Shown: positions 1-9,213, numbered from the stretch's first letter. The stretch: 39,875 nt of DNA from Bacteroidaceae bacterium (GCA_017524545.1 JAFXVN010000080.1:1-39875); one strand, 5' to 3'. The notes: generated by a model from the sequence alone, not told the origin. Program-made: numbers and translations.

Positions 1-36
1 ATTAGGGATTAGAGATTAGGGATTAGAAATTAGGGG
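1..36. repeat. GATTAGG-word repeat in leader of the SGNH gene
   Basis: This stretch is made almost entirely of the words GATTAGG, GATTAGA and AATTAGG and runs directly into the ATG at 37. The same words recur at 837-888, 2461-2476, 3956-3978, 16842-16864 (inverted) and 35604-35638 (inverted, inside mutS2), so it belongs to a dispersed family. The left edge of the window may cut it. Confidence 0.8.
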
Positions 37-849
37 ATGAAGTCGTACCTGAAACTCATAGCAATACTGCTGTTGCCGCTGGCATTCGTCATCTGGTATG
101 CCTACAGCCCTGTGGAGATACCCCCACCGGGCTGGAAGTTGAGCAAAGCTTCCAACAGCCTCACCCCAACCCTCTCCAAAGAAGAGGGGGACAGTATCTC
201 CCAAACCTTCTCCAAAGGAGAGGAGGAGGCTACCGCGCCATTCACCCCTCCTTCGGAGGGGACGGGGGAGGCTGTTCCCGACACTACCGCCCATCACATC
301 CTCTTCTTCGGCGACTCGATGGTGGAAGGGCTTCTGCGACGCATGAACTGCTATGCCTTTGCCAACGGATACAAGATGACGAACGTCGTCTGGTACAGCT
401 CCACCACCGAGATATGGGCGAAGACCGACACGCTCCGATACTTTATAAACAAGGTGCAACCCACCTTTGCAATGATTAGCATTGGTACGAACGAGCAGTT
501 CGTCAAGGATGCAGCCGGGCGCGAGACCTACATACGCCAGATACTGAAGGAGCTTGGCGACACGCCTTTCATTTGGATTGGCGTTCCGGCTTGGAAGGAA
601 GACACCGGCATCAACGACCTGACGAAGAAGGTCGTAGGCGAGAGCCGCTACTTCGACAGCCGTGGACTCACGCTGCAACGCGGTCGCGACCGAATGCACC
701 CCACCTTCAGCGCGGCAAGTCTCTGGATGGACTCCGTTGCCGTTTGGATGTCAAGCCCATCGACAGCCCACCCCATCCGCATGGACAAGCCGACCGACGG
801 CAGAAAGCACACCTACAAGACCTACGCACTGCAACCGATTAGGGATTAG
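37..849 (+). CDS. SGNH/GDSL-type hydrolase, MBOAT partner
   Basis: The 270-residue protein has one N-terminal membrane anchor (about residues 5-24) and an extracytoplasmic SGNH-hydrolase-like domain from about residue 87. Visible blocks are FFGDSM (nucleophile Ser), IGTNE and the C-terminal DRMHPT, which fits the Asp-x-x-His block V. Together with the MBOAT acyltransferase that begins 58 bp downstream, it probably transfers or removes O-acyl groups on a surface polymer, as in alginate or peptidoglycan O-acetylation systems; the substrate cannot be read from the sequence. Residues about 40-80 are rich in Pro, Ser, Glu and Gly and are encoded by a GC-rich palindromic repeat (155-275), so they are probably an inserted linker. 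The last residues (IRD) and the stop codon come from a GATTAGG repeat. The fold assignment rests on motifs only. Confidence 0.75.
   Translation: MKSYLKLIAILLLPLAFVIWYAYSPVEIPPPGWKLSKASNSLTPTLSKEEGDSISQTFSKGEEEATAPFTPPSEGTGEAVPDTTAHHILFFGDSMVEGLLRRMNCYAFANGYKMTNVVWYSSTTEIWAKTDTLRYFINKVQPTFAMISIGTNEQFVKDAAGRETYIRQILKELGDTPFIWIGVPAWKEDTGINDLTKKVVGESRYFDSRGLTLQRGRDRMHPTFSAASLWMDSVAVWMSSPSTAHPIRMDKPTDGRKHTYKTYALQPIRD
155..275. repeat. GC-rich palindromic element inside the SGNH gene
   Basis: Three TCTCCAAAGGAGAGG-like or CTCCTTCGGAGGGG-like palindromic cores are flanked by an outer pair ACAGCCTC / GAGGCTGT. The element is read through in frame without a stop codon and encodes a low-complexity Ser/Glu/Pro linker. 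It belongs to the family also seen in ispH, the S9 peptidase gene, mutS2 and tcdA. Confidence 0.8.
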
Positions 850-888
850 GGAATAGAGAATAGAGAATAGAGATTAGGGATTAGAGGA
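837..888. repeat. GATTAGG/GAATAGA word repeat
   Basis: Reiterated GATTAGG, GAATAGA and GATTAGA words overlap the 3' end of the SGNH gene, supplying its last codons and its TAG stop, and fill most of the gap to the MBOAT start at 908. Confidence 0.8.
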
Positions 889-907
889 TAAATTGTAAAT
901 AAACAAG

Positions 908-2317
908 ATGTTATTCACGACGATACAGTTCTGGGCGGCATTCATTGTCTTTCTCTTCCTCTTCGCATTGCTGCGGAAGACGAAGCGCGAGCTGCTCATG
1001 CTCTATGTCATCGTCGCCAGTCTCGGCTTCTTCTACCTGAGCAACCGCTGGCTGATGCTGTTGCTGCCTGCCACAGCCCTTGTCTCGTGGGTGCTGACGG
1101 AATGGATGTCCGAGATGAAGGGAATGGGGCGCAAGGCCATGCTTTTCCTCATCGTCACCCTCGACCTGCTGCCACTCCTCTTCTTCAAATACGGCCATCC
1201 CTTCTCCGAGCTGCTGGGACAGATGCTCGCCACGAACTTCTCGCTGCCAAGCATCGCGTTGCCCATCGGCATCTCCTTCTACACCTTCCAGGCCATCAGC
1301 TACACGGCAGACATCTACCGGCGCGACTTCCGCCTCAAGACCACCTTCCTTGAATACTTGCTCTACCTGTCCTTCTTCCCGCTCCTTTTGGCAGGCCCCA
1401 TCACACGCGCCAAGACCTTCTTCCCGCAAATCAGACGGGAGCCCCCCGTCAGCGAGCGACTGCTATACTTAGGGCTGTGGCTCGTCATCCTTGGCATCGT
1501 CAAGAAAGCGATTGTTGCCGACTACATAGCGCAGTACAACGACTGGATATTTTCTGCGCCGGACGCTTATTCTGGCTTTGAGTGCCTGATGGGACTCATT
1601 GGCTTCTCCATGCAGATATATCTGGACTTCAGCGGCTACAGCGACATCAGCATCGGCATCGCCGCCATGATAGGCATCCGGCTGCGCGAGAACTTTGCCT
1701 TCCCCTATCGCAGCCGCAACCTCACGGAGTTCTGGCGCCGCTGGCACATCTCGCTCTCCACTTGGTTCCGCGACTACCTCTACATCCCCCTTGGCGGCAA
1801 CCGCCACGGCATGTTCTGCACCTGCCTCAGCCTGCTTGTCACTATGATAGCGGCCGGCATCTGGCACGGCAGCACCCTGATGTTCCTCATCTGGGGCGCA
1901 CTGCACGGCATCGGGCTTGCCATCCACAAACTCTTCCAGCCCTTCCTGCGCGACATCCGCGACAACTGGCTGACCATTTCCGTCTCGCGCATCATCACCC
2001 TCTGCTTCGTCATCCTCTGCTGGGCATTCTTCCGTTCGCCCGACCTCGACACGGCGCAGCAACTGCTCACCTCCATCTTCACCCGCATGGATTTGAACTA
2101 TGCAGAGACGTTCTTCGCAGCCCGCACCACCTGGTGCATCCTGCTCGCTGCCAGTCTCTTGTCTTTGTTCGTAGGAGAAAAGCTATACCGCCATGCCGAG
2201 GCGAAGTTCATCCATTGGCCCTGGGTGATGAAGCTGCTCGCTTTCCTCTGCGTCGTGCAACTTGTCATAGAGTTGCACACCAGCGACATCCAGCCCTTCC
2301 TCTATTTCAGTTTCTGA
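908..2317 (+). CDS. MBOAT family O-acyltransferase (AlgI/DltB-like)
   Basis: This 469-residue polytopic inner-membrane protein is a membrane-bound O-acyltransferase. It carries the family's characteristic segments: LPIGISFYTFQ, the FWRRWHISLSTWFRDYLYIP block with His280, and IAAGIWHG with the likely catalytic His320. About ten or more hydrophobic segments run through it, and its length is typical of AlgI-like members. It probably moves an acyl group from a cytoplasmic donor across the membrane to an acceptor handled by the SGNH hydrolase encoded just upstream. The two genes are co-oriented and likely form one operon. The acceptor (exopolysaccharide, peptidoglycan or another glycan) is unknown. 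The family assignment is firm; the pathway is inferred. Confidence 0.92.
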   Translation: MLFTTIQFWAAFIVFLFLFALLRKTKRELLMLYVIVASLGFFYLSNRWLMLLLPATALVSWVLTEWMSEMKGMGRKAMLFLIVTLDLLPLLFFKYGHPFSELLGQMLATNFSLPSIALPIGISFYTFQAISYTADIYRRDFRLKTTFLEYLLYLSFFPLLLAGPITRAKTFFPQIRREPPVSERLLYLGLWLVILGIVKKAIVADYIAQYNDWIFSAPDAYSGFECLMGLIGFSMQIYLDFSGYSDISIGIAAMIGIRLRENFAFPYRSRNLTEFWRRWHISLSTWFRDYLYIPLGGNRHGMFCTCLSLLVTMIAAGIWHGSTLMFLIWGALHGIGLAIHKLFQPFLRDIRDNWLTISVSRIITLCFVILCWAFFRSPDLDTAQQLLTSIFTRMDLNYAETFFAARTTWCILLAASLLSLFVGEKLYRHAEAKFIHWPWVMKLLAFLCVVQLVIELHTSDIQPFLYFSF

Positions 2318-2422
2318 AGGTTAAACTTAATAACTGAGGTTTCGCAAGAGTTCAACTTATAGGAAGTCGCTCCCATCCCATAATTTTTCACTTTTCTCTT
2401 TTCTCTTTTCACTTTTTTGTTG

Positions 2423-2430
2423 TATCTTTG
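2423..2430 (+). promoter_or_regulatory. Bacteroidota -7 promoter element (TATCTTTG)
   Basis: TATCTTTG matches the TAnnTTTG consensus and lies about 88 bp upstream of the AICAR formyltransferase start at 2518. No clear TTTG -33 box is present; the upstream sequence is a run of TTTTC words. The leader downstream contains the composite GATTAG/TAATTCT repeat. Confidence 0.6.
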
Positions 2431-2460
2431 CACTCGAAATAATAAAAGAAACAGAGATTC

Positions 2461-2508
2461 AGGATTAGAGATTAGATTTCCTAACTCTTAATTCTTAATT
2501 CTTAACTC
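2461..2508. repeat. Composite GATTAG + TAACTCT/TAATTCT element
   Basis: GGATTAGAGATTAG is followed by ATTTCC and then by TAACTCT, TAATTCT, TAATTCT and TAACTC words. The same composite occurs in inverted orientation at 16794-16864. Here it fills the 5' leader immediately upstream of the start at 2518. Confidence 0.75.
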
Positions 2509-2517
2509 AAGAAGGTC

Positions 2518-3705
2518 ATGGCACAGAAAGAACTGCAGCTCAAATACGGCTGCAACCCCAATCAGAAACCTTCGCGCATCTTCATGGAAGAAGGCGAACT
2601 CCCCATCGAAGTGCTCGGCGGACGGCCAGGTTACATCAACTTCCTTGATGCACTGAACAGCTGGCAGCTGGTGAAGGAACTCAAAGCAGCAACCGGCCTC
2701 CCTGCGGCAGCAAGCTTCAAGCATGTTTCCCCGGCTGGAGCCGCCGTGGGTCTGCCTTTGAGCGACACACTGGCACACATTTACTTCGTGGATGACATCA
2801 AGGTGCCGCTCAGTCCCATCGCCTGTGCATACGCCCGGGCAAGGGGTGCAGACCGCATGAGCAGCTACGGCGATTTCATCGCCCTAAGCGACACGTGCGA
2901 CGAGGCGACTGCCCTCATCATCAAGCGCGAAGTGAGCGACGGCATCATCGCACCCAGCTACACGGACGAAGCTTTGCAGATACTTCGCGACAAGCGCAAG
3001 GGCACCTACAACATCATACAGATTGACCCCGACTATGTGCCCACCCCCATCGAGCGCAAGCAGGTGTTCGGCGTGACCTTCGAGCAGGGCCGTAATGAAG
3101 TGAAGCTCGACGACCCGGCTCTCTTCGAGAACATCCCCACCGTCAATAAGGACTTCCCCGCAGAGGCAAAGCGCGACCTCATCATTGCCCTCATCACGCT
3201 GAAATACACGCAGAGCAACAGCGTCTGCTACGTCAAGGACGGTCAGGCCATCGGCATCGGCGCAGGCCAGCAAAGCCGCATCCACTGCACACGATTGGCA
3301 GGAAGCAAGGCCGACATCTGGTGGCTTCGCCAGAACCCGAAGGTGATGGCGCTGCCCTTCATCCCCGGCATCCGTCGTGCCGACCGCGACAACACTATCG
3401 ATGTCTATATCAGCGACGACTATATGGATGTCCTTGCCGAGGGCGAGTGGCAGAAGTTCTTCACAGAAAAGCCCGAGCCCCTCAGCCGCGAAGAGAAGCA
3501 GGCTTGGATAGCAAAGAACACAGGCGTTAGCCTTGGCAGCGATGCTTTCTTCCCCTTTGGCGACAATGTGGAGCGTGCCCACAAGAGCGGCGTGCAGTAC
3601 ATCGCCCAAGCAGGCGGCAGCGTCCGCGACGACCACGTCATCATGACCTGCGACAAATACGGCATCGCCATGGCATTCACAGGCGTAAGGCTGTTCCACC
3701 ACTGA
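2518..3705 (+). CDS. Stand-alone AICAR formyltransferase (PurH C-terminal type)
   Basis: The 395-residue protein resembles the AICAR transformylase half of PurH and lacks the IMP cyclohydrolase domain. It would transfer the formyl group of 10-formyl-tetrahydrofolate to AICAR, giving FAICAR, the penultimate step of purine synthesis in the cytoplasm. The catalytic Lys68-His69 pair sits in SFKHVSPAG, and the SNSVCYVKDG, GAGQQSR and FFPFGDNV blocks of the family are present. Because ring closure to IMP still needs a cyclohydrolase, the genome should encode a full PurH or another cyclohydrolase elsewhere. A TATCTTTG promoter at 2423 and a repeat-filled leader precede it. A small basic protein gene follows after 44 bp. 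Confidence 0.9.
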   Translation: MAQKELQLKYGCNPNQKPSRIFMEEGELPIEVLGGRPGYINFLDALNSWQLVKELKAATGLPAAASFKHVSPAGAAVGLPLSDTLAHIYFVDDIKVPLSPIACAYARARGADRMSSYGDFIALSDTCDEATALIIKREVSDGIIAPSYTDEALQILRDKRKGTYNIIQIDPDYVPTPIERKQVFGVTFEQGRNEVKLDDPALFENIPTVNKDFPAEAKRDLIIALITLKYTQSNSVCYVKDGQAIGIGAGQQSRIHCTRLAGSKADIWWLRQNPKVMALPFIPGIRRADRDNTIDVYISDDYMDVLAEGEWQKFFTEKPEPLSREEKQAWIAKNTGVSLGSDAFFPFGDNVERAHKSGVQYIAQAGGSVRDDHVIMTCDKYGIAMAFTGVRLFHH

Positions 3706-3709
3706 TTTA

Positions 3710-3740
3710 GTTCATAGTTCATAATTCATAGTTCATAGTT
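3710..3740. repeat. TTCATAGT word repeat in leader of the 68-residue gene
   Basis: TTCATAG / TTCATAA words are repeated four times between the stop of the formyltransferase gene and the ATG at 3750, another case of reiterated words filling a gene leader. Confidence 0.7.
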
Positions 3741-3749
3741 AAAGCTATT

Positions 3750-3956
3750 ATGGCTAAGTACGGCGGTGACGACATAGACAAAGTAATCCAAGAAGGCATT
3801 ACTTTCCGAAGCGGGCCTAAAGGCGGGTCGAAGAAGGACGAAGCTAAGGTAAAGACCAAGGCTAAGAAGAAGCAGTACATCACGGGCGCACACGGCAGCG
3901 GCGCAGCGAAAAAGAAAGCCGACATCCGCCGCCAACGGGCAAACAGGCATAAATGA
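3750..3956 (+). CDS. Small Lys/Arg-rich protein, unknown function
   Basis: I do not recognise this 68-residue protein. It has a short mixed N-terminus (MAKYGGDDIDKVIQEGITF) followed by a strongly basic tail with KAKKK, AAKKK and RRQRANRHK, so nucleic-acid or ribosome binding is possible but not shown. It has no signal peptide or membrane segment. The ATG at 3750 is the only in-frame start near the upstream repeat, and no strong ribosome binding site is visible. It is co-oriented with the formyltransferase gene 44 bp upstream and may be co-transcribed. The compositional bias could also arise by chance, but the ORF ends cleanly and the antisense frame looks like a shadow. Confidence 0.6.
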   Translation: MAKYGGDDIDKVIQEGITFRSGPKGGSKKDEAKVKTKAKKKQYITGAHGSGAAKKKADIRRQRANRHK

Positions 3957-4020
3957 GATTAGGGATTAGAGATTAGAGCGTTATACCGTTATCACGTTAT
4001 CACGTTATCACGTCATCACG
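3956..4020. repeat. GATTAGG words followed by TTATCACG words
   Basis: GATTAGGGATTAGAGATTAG (3957-3976) is followed by four TTATCACG-like words (3989-4020). Together they occupy nearly all the sequence between the 68-residue gene and the DUF4831 gene start at 4040. Confidence 0.75.
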
Positions 4021-4039
4021 AAACAAAACATAATAAACC

Positions 4040-5113
4040 ATGAAGCGTTTAATACAACCACTGATTATTTTCTTTGTACTTTTCACTTGCAGCTTTGCAT
4101 CCGCACAGACAGAAGTTGAGCCTTTCGTGCCGGGTAGCACACTCGAAGGTGTCTGCTACTACCTGCCGCGCACGGCCTTCCGCGTCACCGTCATTGCAGA
4201 GAAGACAACCATCCGTCCCGGCGACTTCCACAAGTATGCCGACCGCTACCTGCGCCTGCAGGACGTTCCTACGGAGGAGAGCGTCAGGTGGAACCTCAAG
4301 AGCATCACTCTGGAACCTTTCGGCAAGCCAGACAAGGACAAAGCATACAGCATCAAAATAAAGAGCAAAACCGTGGCACCGCTTGTCGGACTTAGCCGCG
4401 ACGGTATCTTGTTGAGCATCAATTGCGATGCACAAGAGTCCTTCCTGCCCGACCTGCCCAAGCCCGAAAAGGGAGCGGCACCCGAGAATCCACGCAGCTA
4501 TATGACGCAGGAGATACTGGCTGCCGGCAGCTCCGCGAAGACGGCGGAACTCTGCGCACAGGAAATCTACGACATACGCGACAGCAAGAACGCCCTCATC
4601 CGTGGCGAGGCCGACAACACGCCCAAGGACGGCGCACAGCTCAAGCTCATGCTCGACCAACTCGACAAGCAGGCAGCTGTCCTTGAATCGCTCTTCAGCG
4701 GCACCACACAGACCGACACCGAGGTCTTCTCCCTCTTCTACGACCCGCAGCAGGAAAGCGACCGCGACATCCTGTTCCGCTTCTCGCAGAAGCTCGGCGT
4801 GCTGGATGCCGAAAACCTGGCTGGCGAACCCGTGGCAGCCTCCGTCAAGGTCTTGGAGACCATCCCCACGACTGTTCCCTCGGAAGAAGCTGCCAAGAAG
4901 CGTGCCAAGATGGAGCACGGCGTCTATTACAACGTGCCTGCCCGCACCAAGATAAGCATCAATTATGGCGGCCAGGAGTTCGTCAACATGGAGACTCCCG
5001 TGGCACAGTTCGGCATCGTAGAGATACTCTCCAGCACCCTCTTCGACAAGAAGACCACCACGCAGGTCACTTTCTTCCAAGAAACAGGCGGCACAAAAGA
5101 CGTAATGGAGTAA
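4040..5113 (+). CDS. DUF4831 family secreted protein
   Basis: The 357-residue protein has a signal peptide (about residues 1-22, ending in FASAQ) and no other membrane segment, so it is probably periplasmic or outer-membrane associated. The body, with the VCYYLPRTAF segment, the GDFHKYADRYL segment and a C-terminal YNVPARTKISINYGG segment, fits the Bacteroidota DUF4831 family, whose function is not known. No lipobox Cys follows the signal peptide. The long middle region (about residues 140-250) is mixed and charged. The upstream leader is filled with TTATCACG words. The family call is from memory of the motifs. Confidence 0.75.
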   Translation: MKRLIQPLIIFFVLFTCSFASAQTEVEPFVPGSTLEGVCYYLPRTAFRVTVIAEKTTIRPGDFHKYADRYLRLQDVPTEESVRWNLKSITLEPFGKPDKDKAYSIKIKSKTVAPLVGLSRDGILLSINCDAQESFLPDLPKPEKGAAPENPRSYMTQEILAAGSSAKTAELCAQEIYDIRDSKNALIRGEADNTPKDGAQLKLMLDQLDKQAAVLESLFSGTTQTDTEVFSLFYDPQQESDRDILFRFSQKLGVLDAENLAGEPVAASVKVLETIPTTVPSEEAAKKRAKMEHGVYYNVPARTKISINYGGQEFVNMETPVAQFGIVEILSSTLFDKKTTTQVTFFQETGGTKDVME

Positions 5114-5501
5114 CAGACCGTCCTCACTTTTCCGTTTCTCCTGACAACATTGTCTTCAACGCGAACTACAAGGCCCTTATTGGCGTTGTATAAACCCAAG
5201 ATTTGGGATAAAATTATTTTCACGGCATGAAAATAATTTGTTTGTTCGTTCTGAAGAAGTTTATATTGTGTCTGGAGAGAGTTCCATTTATGGCAAAAAT
5301 CGTTTTATCTGTTGCCAAGAACAGTTCTTCCTGAGCATTAAAATGCCATTTCCTGCAAATAAAGTGTTATTTTTTAGATAAAAGTAACGTAAATAATAAA
5401 TAATGTGTATCTTTGCGAGAAATATGCGAATTTACAACTTTACGCAGCAAATACAGCAAACACAAAATATAAACCATTTTTATTAACTTAATTAAACAAC
5501 A
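5114..5501. other. 388-bp intergenic region with one partial repeat and a promoter
   Basis: No gene is visible here. At about 5209-5262 lies a single-unit relative of the 190-bp repeat found at 14919 and 32910 (palindromic ATTATTTTCACGGCATGAAA core followed by TTTGTT and GAAGTTT). The rest is AT-rich, and the promoter of the first GLUG gene is at 5408-5415. An 82-nt AT-rich leader then runs to the start codon. Confidence 0.6.
5408..5415 (+). promoter_or_regulatory. -7 promoter element (TATCTTTG) of the first GLUG gene
   Basis: TATCTTTG matches TAnnTTTG about 87 bp upstream of the ATG at 5502. No TTTG -33 box is visible at the expected distance. The leader that follows is AT-rich and resembles the leader of the second GLUG gene. 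Confidence 0.6.
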
Positions 5502-8500
5502 ATGAAAAAGTTATTTACTTTAGTCTTTGCGCTCGCGTGTTTATCAAGCGCGAAAGCCAGAGAGGTTTACCTCGTTGGTGATGCTACACCCGCAGAATGG
5601 GAAATTAGCAGACTTGACAAAACAAAGATGACAGAGGTTAGCACCGATGTCTTTGAGTGGACTGGCATCTTGTTCAAGACAAAAAGCGAAGGATTCAAGA
5701 TTCTTACTCAAAGGGATTGGAATCCTGCCATTCATCCTTCTACTTCTGGTTTAGCCATTAACACTGCTGGCTCTGATGTTACTACTTATTCTAACGAGCA
5801 AGACACGAAGTGGACTATTTCAGAAACTGCAGAATACCTGATTCGTGTGACTTTTGGAGAAGAGAATGTTACAGTTGAGTGTACGAAAGTCAGTGATGTC
5901 GTAACCGATGGCTTCCTCCAAGTCTCTTCTGCTGATTTGCTTGAAGACTATACTTTTAAGCAGAACAAGGGTTGGATTGCTACCGCCGACCAGAAAGTCG
6001 CTTTGACTGCTGATATAGACTTGAGTAGCTTCTCGACATGGACTCCTATTGGGAATGATACCAATAAGTTCCTTGGCACATTTGACGGCAAAGGGCATAA
6101 GATTAAAAACATGACAATCGATGGTTCCAAGGATCAGCAGGGCTTCTTCGGTGTAATTGGTGCCGGAGCAAATATCAAGAACCTAATTATCGATGCCTCT
6201 TGTAACATTACAAGTACTGGTGGTGCAACGCTTGCTGCTTTCGCTGGTTGCTGCAACAATACGGGCACAATCACTTTCGAGAACTGCGGTAATGAAGCTA
6301 ACGTAACTGGTCAAAAGCAGAACAACGCAGCCTTCCTCGGATGTAACTATGGCGGCAACACAACGCTTGTCTTCAACAACTGCTACAATACAGGTAATAT
6401 CAGCGGCGGCTGGGAGAATGGTGCATTCAGCGGCTGGTGCGGCGGCGGTGCCACATTCAACAACTGCCACAACATCGGTTCTGTCACCGAGGGTGAGACT
6501 TGGGCTCGTGGCACCAAGAGCATGAGCAACTGCTATCAGTCAGTTGGCAGCGATAATGGCGTCACAAAGGTAACTGCCGAACAAGTTGCTTCCGGCGAAC
6601 TCTGCTTCAAGTTGAACGGCGACCAAAGCACTATTGCATGGTATCAGAACATCTCTACTGGCACAGTTGATGCCTATCCCGTTCCTTTCGCTACAGGTCA
6701 TAGCCAGGTATATGCCAATGGTGAGATGAACTGCGATGGTACCGCAAAAGAAGGAGGTACTCTCACCTACAGCAACTCATCTACTTCTGTCATTCCTGAT
6801 CACGAATTCGAGAATGGCTTCTGCAAAAATTGTGATAAGTATTTGGAGAATGCTATGACTGCATCAACCGACGGCTGGTATGTCGTATCTGAACCTTGGC
6901 ATCTCCGCTGGATGGCTCGTTCCGTTACCGAGCATAACGACACTTACGGCACAGCAAACATTAAGCTGGATGCCAACATCGACTACACAGAATTCAAGAG
7001 CGAACTCTTCGGTAAGGACCAGTCAACAGCCTTCAAGGGCGTCTTCGACGGTCAGGGACATACAATTACCATTGATGTTGTCAACAATGGCACAAGCCGC
7101 ACTGGCCTCTTTGCCTACATCAAAGCAGCTACCATCATGAACCTCATCGTAGAAGGCAGCGCTACGTCTGCCGGTCCTAACTGCGTTGGTGGCCTCGGCG
7201 GTCGCTCCGACGGCGATGGCACTCTCATTGAAAATGTCGTCGTGAAGACTGCTGTCAGCTACACTGGCACAAACGGTGACGCTACTTGTGGCGGCTTCTT
7301 TGCCAACATGGAAAGTCAGGTAACCCTCAAGAACTGCGCATTCGTCGGTTCTATCAAAACTGGCACATCCGAAGGCAATGGCGGTCTCGTTGGTTGGGCT
7401 GGAAGTGGCAGCAACAATAAGTACATCAACTGCTACGTTGCTCCTGTTGAATACACAAAGAATGGCAATAGTGCTGAGCTTGCACGTAACAATCCTTCTA
7501 CTACTAACTGCTTCTTTACCAGCACCAACGATGCAAAGCTTGCTTCCGGCGAACTCTGCTACTTGCTGAATGGCGACCAAACTGACATCGCATGGTATCA
7601 GAAGCTGGGTGTTGATCAATATCCTATCCCATTTGCAAAGGAAGGTGCTCAGGTTTACCAGAACGCAACATACTTGTGCCCCAACAAGATTGAAGGTCCT
7701 GCCACATATTCTAATAGCTCAGAGTCAACAATTCCTGACCATACCTATACAGACGGATTCTGCGAACACTGTGACAAGGCAGATGTCAATTACCTGCCTC
7801 TCGTTGGCAGTGCTTACGAAATTGACAATATGTACAAACTCCGCTGGTTCTCCTGTATCGTAAAGGACGGAAATGTAGAAGCAAATGCAAACCTGACAGC
7901 AGACATCGAAATGGAGTCTGAAAACCAATACGGATACACTCCAATCGGCACTACAGAACATCCATACGTTGGTCATTTTGATGGTCAAGGTCATTCCGTA
8001 ACACTCCGCATCAACAATCCCGGCTATGACTATCAGGGTCTCTTCGGTGTTGTAACCGACGGCGTAAAGATTGAGAAGGTGATTGTCAAGGGCTTTGTTA
8101 CTGGTAAAGCATACGTTGGTGGTATTGTCGGCGGCACAAACGGCGGCAGCAGCAATGCGAAGAAAACAGACATCTGGTATTGCGGTAACGAAGCTACCAT
8201 CACTGCTAACGGCAACAATGGTGCCGGCATCATCGGTGTGAACATGAATAGTCAAGCATCCATCATCGTTACCAGCTGCTACAACACTGGCAACATAACT
8301 TCTGCTGGCGAAGGCGGTGCCCTCTCCGGTTGGCTCGGCGGCGGCTGGTCTTCTGTCCGCAACTGCTACAACAGCGGTATCATCAAGAATGGCGAAAATA
8401 CATCTAAGGCCTTCGGTCGCAATAGCGGTTGCTACTTCACAAACTGCTACTACACAGAGACAAGCGGCACAGACAACACATCTGAAAATACTGCAAATGG

Positions 8501-9173
8501 CAAACCTGCTATGGTTGCCGATGCAACTCTCGCTTCCGGCGAACTCTGTGTTAAACTCGGCGAAGCATTCTATCAGACACTTGGCACAGACGCTTATCCT
8601 ACCACCGAATTCTCAAAGAAGCCCAATGTCTATGAGATTGCTGTAGGCGAAGCTGGCTATGCAACCTTCGTTCCCAAGAGGAACATCATGGCTATTCCTG
8701 ATGGTGTAGAAGCATACGCTGCACAAAATGGAGTAAATGAACCTGGCTTCGTTTATCTGGCACCTGTTAATGAACTTCCTGCTGACAATGCCGTTATCGT
8801 TAAGGCTAATGCTGGCAGCTACTACTGCAACAGCACCGACGAAGAAAAGACTCTTGGCGTAGCTAACGACCTGACCTTCTCCGACACAGAGATTGCCGCC
8901 AACGGCAGCCAGTACGTCCTTGCAAAGCCCGAAGGACAAGAAGTTGGTTTCTATCAGGCAACAACCGGCACAATTGCTGCCCGCAAGGCATATCTTGAAA
9001 GCGCAAGCGGCGTGAAGGCCTTCTACTTCGCAGGCGACGATGCCACATCTATCAAGACAATTGACAACGGTCAACAGACAACGGATTCCGCCATCTACAA
9101 TGTTGCAGGTCAGCGTCTGAACAAGATGCAGAAGGGCATCAATATTGTAAACGGAAAGAAGATTTTCTTCTAA
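5502..9173 (+). CDS. Giant secreted GLUG-repeat protein with C-terminal sorting tail
   Basis: The 1223-residue protein begins with a signal peptide (residues 1-19, ending in SSAKA). Residues about 20-130 resemble a SusE/SusF-like beta-sandwich (VYLVGDATPAEW, FKILTQRDW). Three beta-helical GLUG-type blocks follow, each with a GxFDGxGH turn (GTFDGKGHKI, GVFDGQGHTI, GHFDGQGHSV) and Asn/Cys-rich CYNTGNI rungs. Between blocks lies a repeated linker with SGELC..LNGDQ, WYQ, a CDG or CPN segment, YSNS and then a PDH..E/T..GFC..CDK motif. The C-terminus has a GEAGYATF domain and a tail with IYNVAGQRLNKMQKGIN, shared with two other proteins of this window, which probably directs type IX secretion or surface anchoring. 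A role in adhesion or glycan binding is plausible, not shown. A peptide gene follows at 9329. Confidence 0.85.
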   Translation: MKKLFTLVFALACLSSAKAREVYLVGDATPAEWEISRLDKTKMTEVSTDVFEWTGILFKTKSEGFKILTQRDWNPAIHPSTSGLAINTAGSDVTTYSNEQDTKWTISETAEYLIRVTFGEENVTVECTKVSDVVTDGFLQVSSADLLEDYTFKQNKGWIATADQKVALTADIDLSSFSTWTPIGNDTNKFLGTFDGKGHKIKNMTIDGSKDQQGFFGVIGAGANIKNLIIDASCNITSTGGATLAAFAGCCNNTGTITFENCGNEANVTGQKQNNAAFLGCNYGGNTTLVFNNCYNTGNISGGWENGAFSGWCGGGATFNNCHNIGSVTEGETWARGTKSMSNCYQSVGSDNGVTKVTAEQVASGELCFKLNGDQSTIAWYQNISTGTVDAYPVPFATGHSQVYANGEMNCDGTAKEGGTLTYSNSSTSVIPDHEFENGFCKNCDKYLENAMTASTDGWYVVSEPWHLRWMARSVTEHNDTYGTANIKLDANIDYTEFKSELFGKDQSTAFKGVFDGQGHTITIDVVNNGTSRTGLFAYIKAATIMNLIVEGSATSAGPNCVGGLGGRSDGDGTLIENVVVKTAVSYTGTNGDATCGGFFANMESQVTLKNCAFVGSIKTGTSEGNGGLVGWAGSGSNNKYINCYVAPVEYTKNGNSAELARNNPSTTNCFFTSTNDAKLASGELCYLLNGDQTDIAWYQKLGVDQYPIPFAKEGAQVYQNATYLCPNKIEGPATYSNSSESTIPDHTYTDGFCEHCDKADVNYLPLVGSAYEIDNMYKLRWFSCIVKDGNVEANANLTADIEMESENQYGYTPIGTTEHPYVGHFDGQGHSVTLRINNPGYDYQGLFGVVTDGVKIEKVIVKGFVTGKAYVGGIVGGTNGGSSNAKKTDIWYCGNEATITANGNNGAGIIGVNMNSQASIIVTSCYNTGNITSAGEGGALSGWLGGGWSSVRNCYNSGIIKNGENTSKAFGRNSGCYFTNCYYTETSGTDNTSENTANGKPAMVADATLASGELCVKLGEAFYQTLGTDAYPTTEFSKKPNVYEIAVGEAGYATFVPKRNIMAIPDGVEAYAAQNGVNEPGFVYLAPVNELPADNAVIVKANAGSYYCNSTDEEKTLGVANDLTFSDTEIAANGSQYVLAKPEGQEVGFYQATTGTIAARKAYLESASGVKAFYFAGDDATSIKTIDNGQQTTDSAIYNVAGQRLNKMQKGINIVNGKKIFF

Positions 9174-9213
9174 TCAAAATAACTAAATCAAAAATTCAAA
9201 ATGCTTTTCTCCT

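Noticed and set aside
1-36. Telomere-like repeat indicating a chromosome end
   Set aside because: The same words occur at internal sites throughout the window, so they mark a dispersed repeat, not a linear end.
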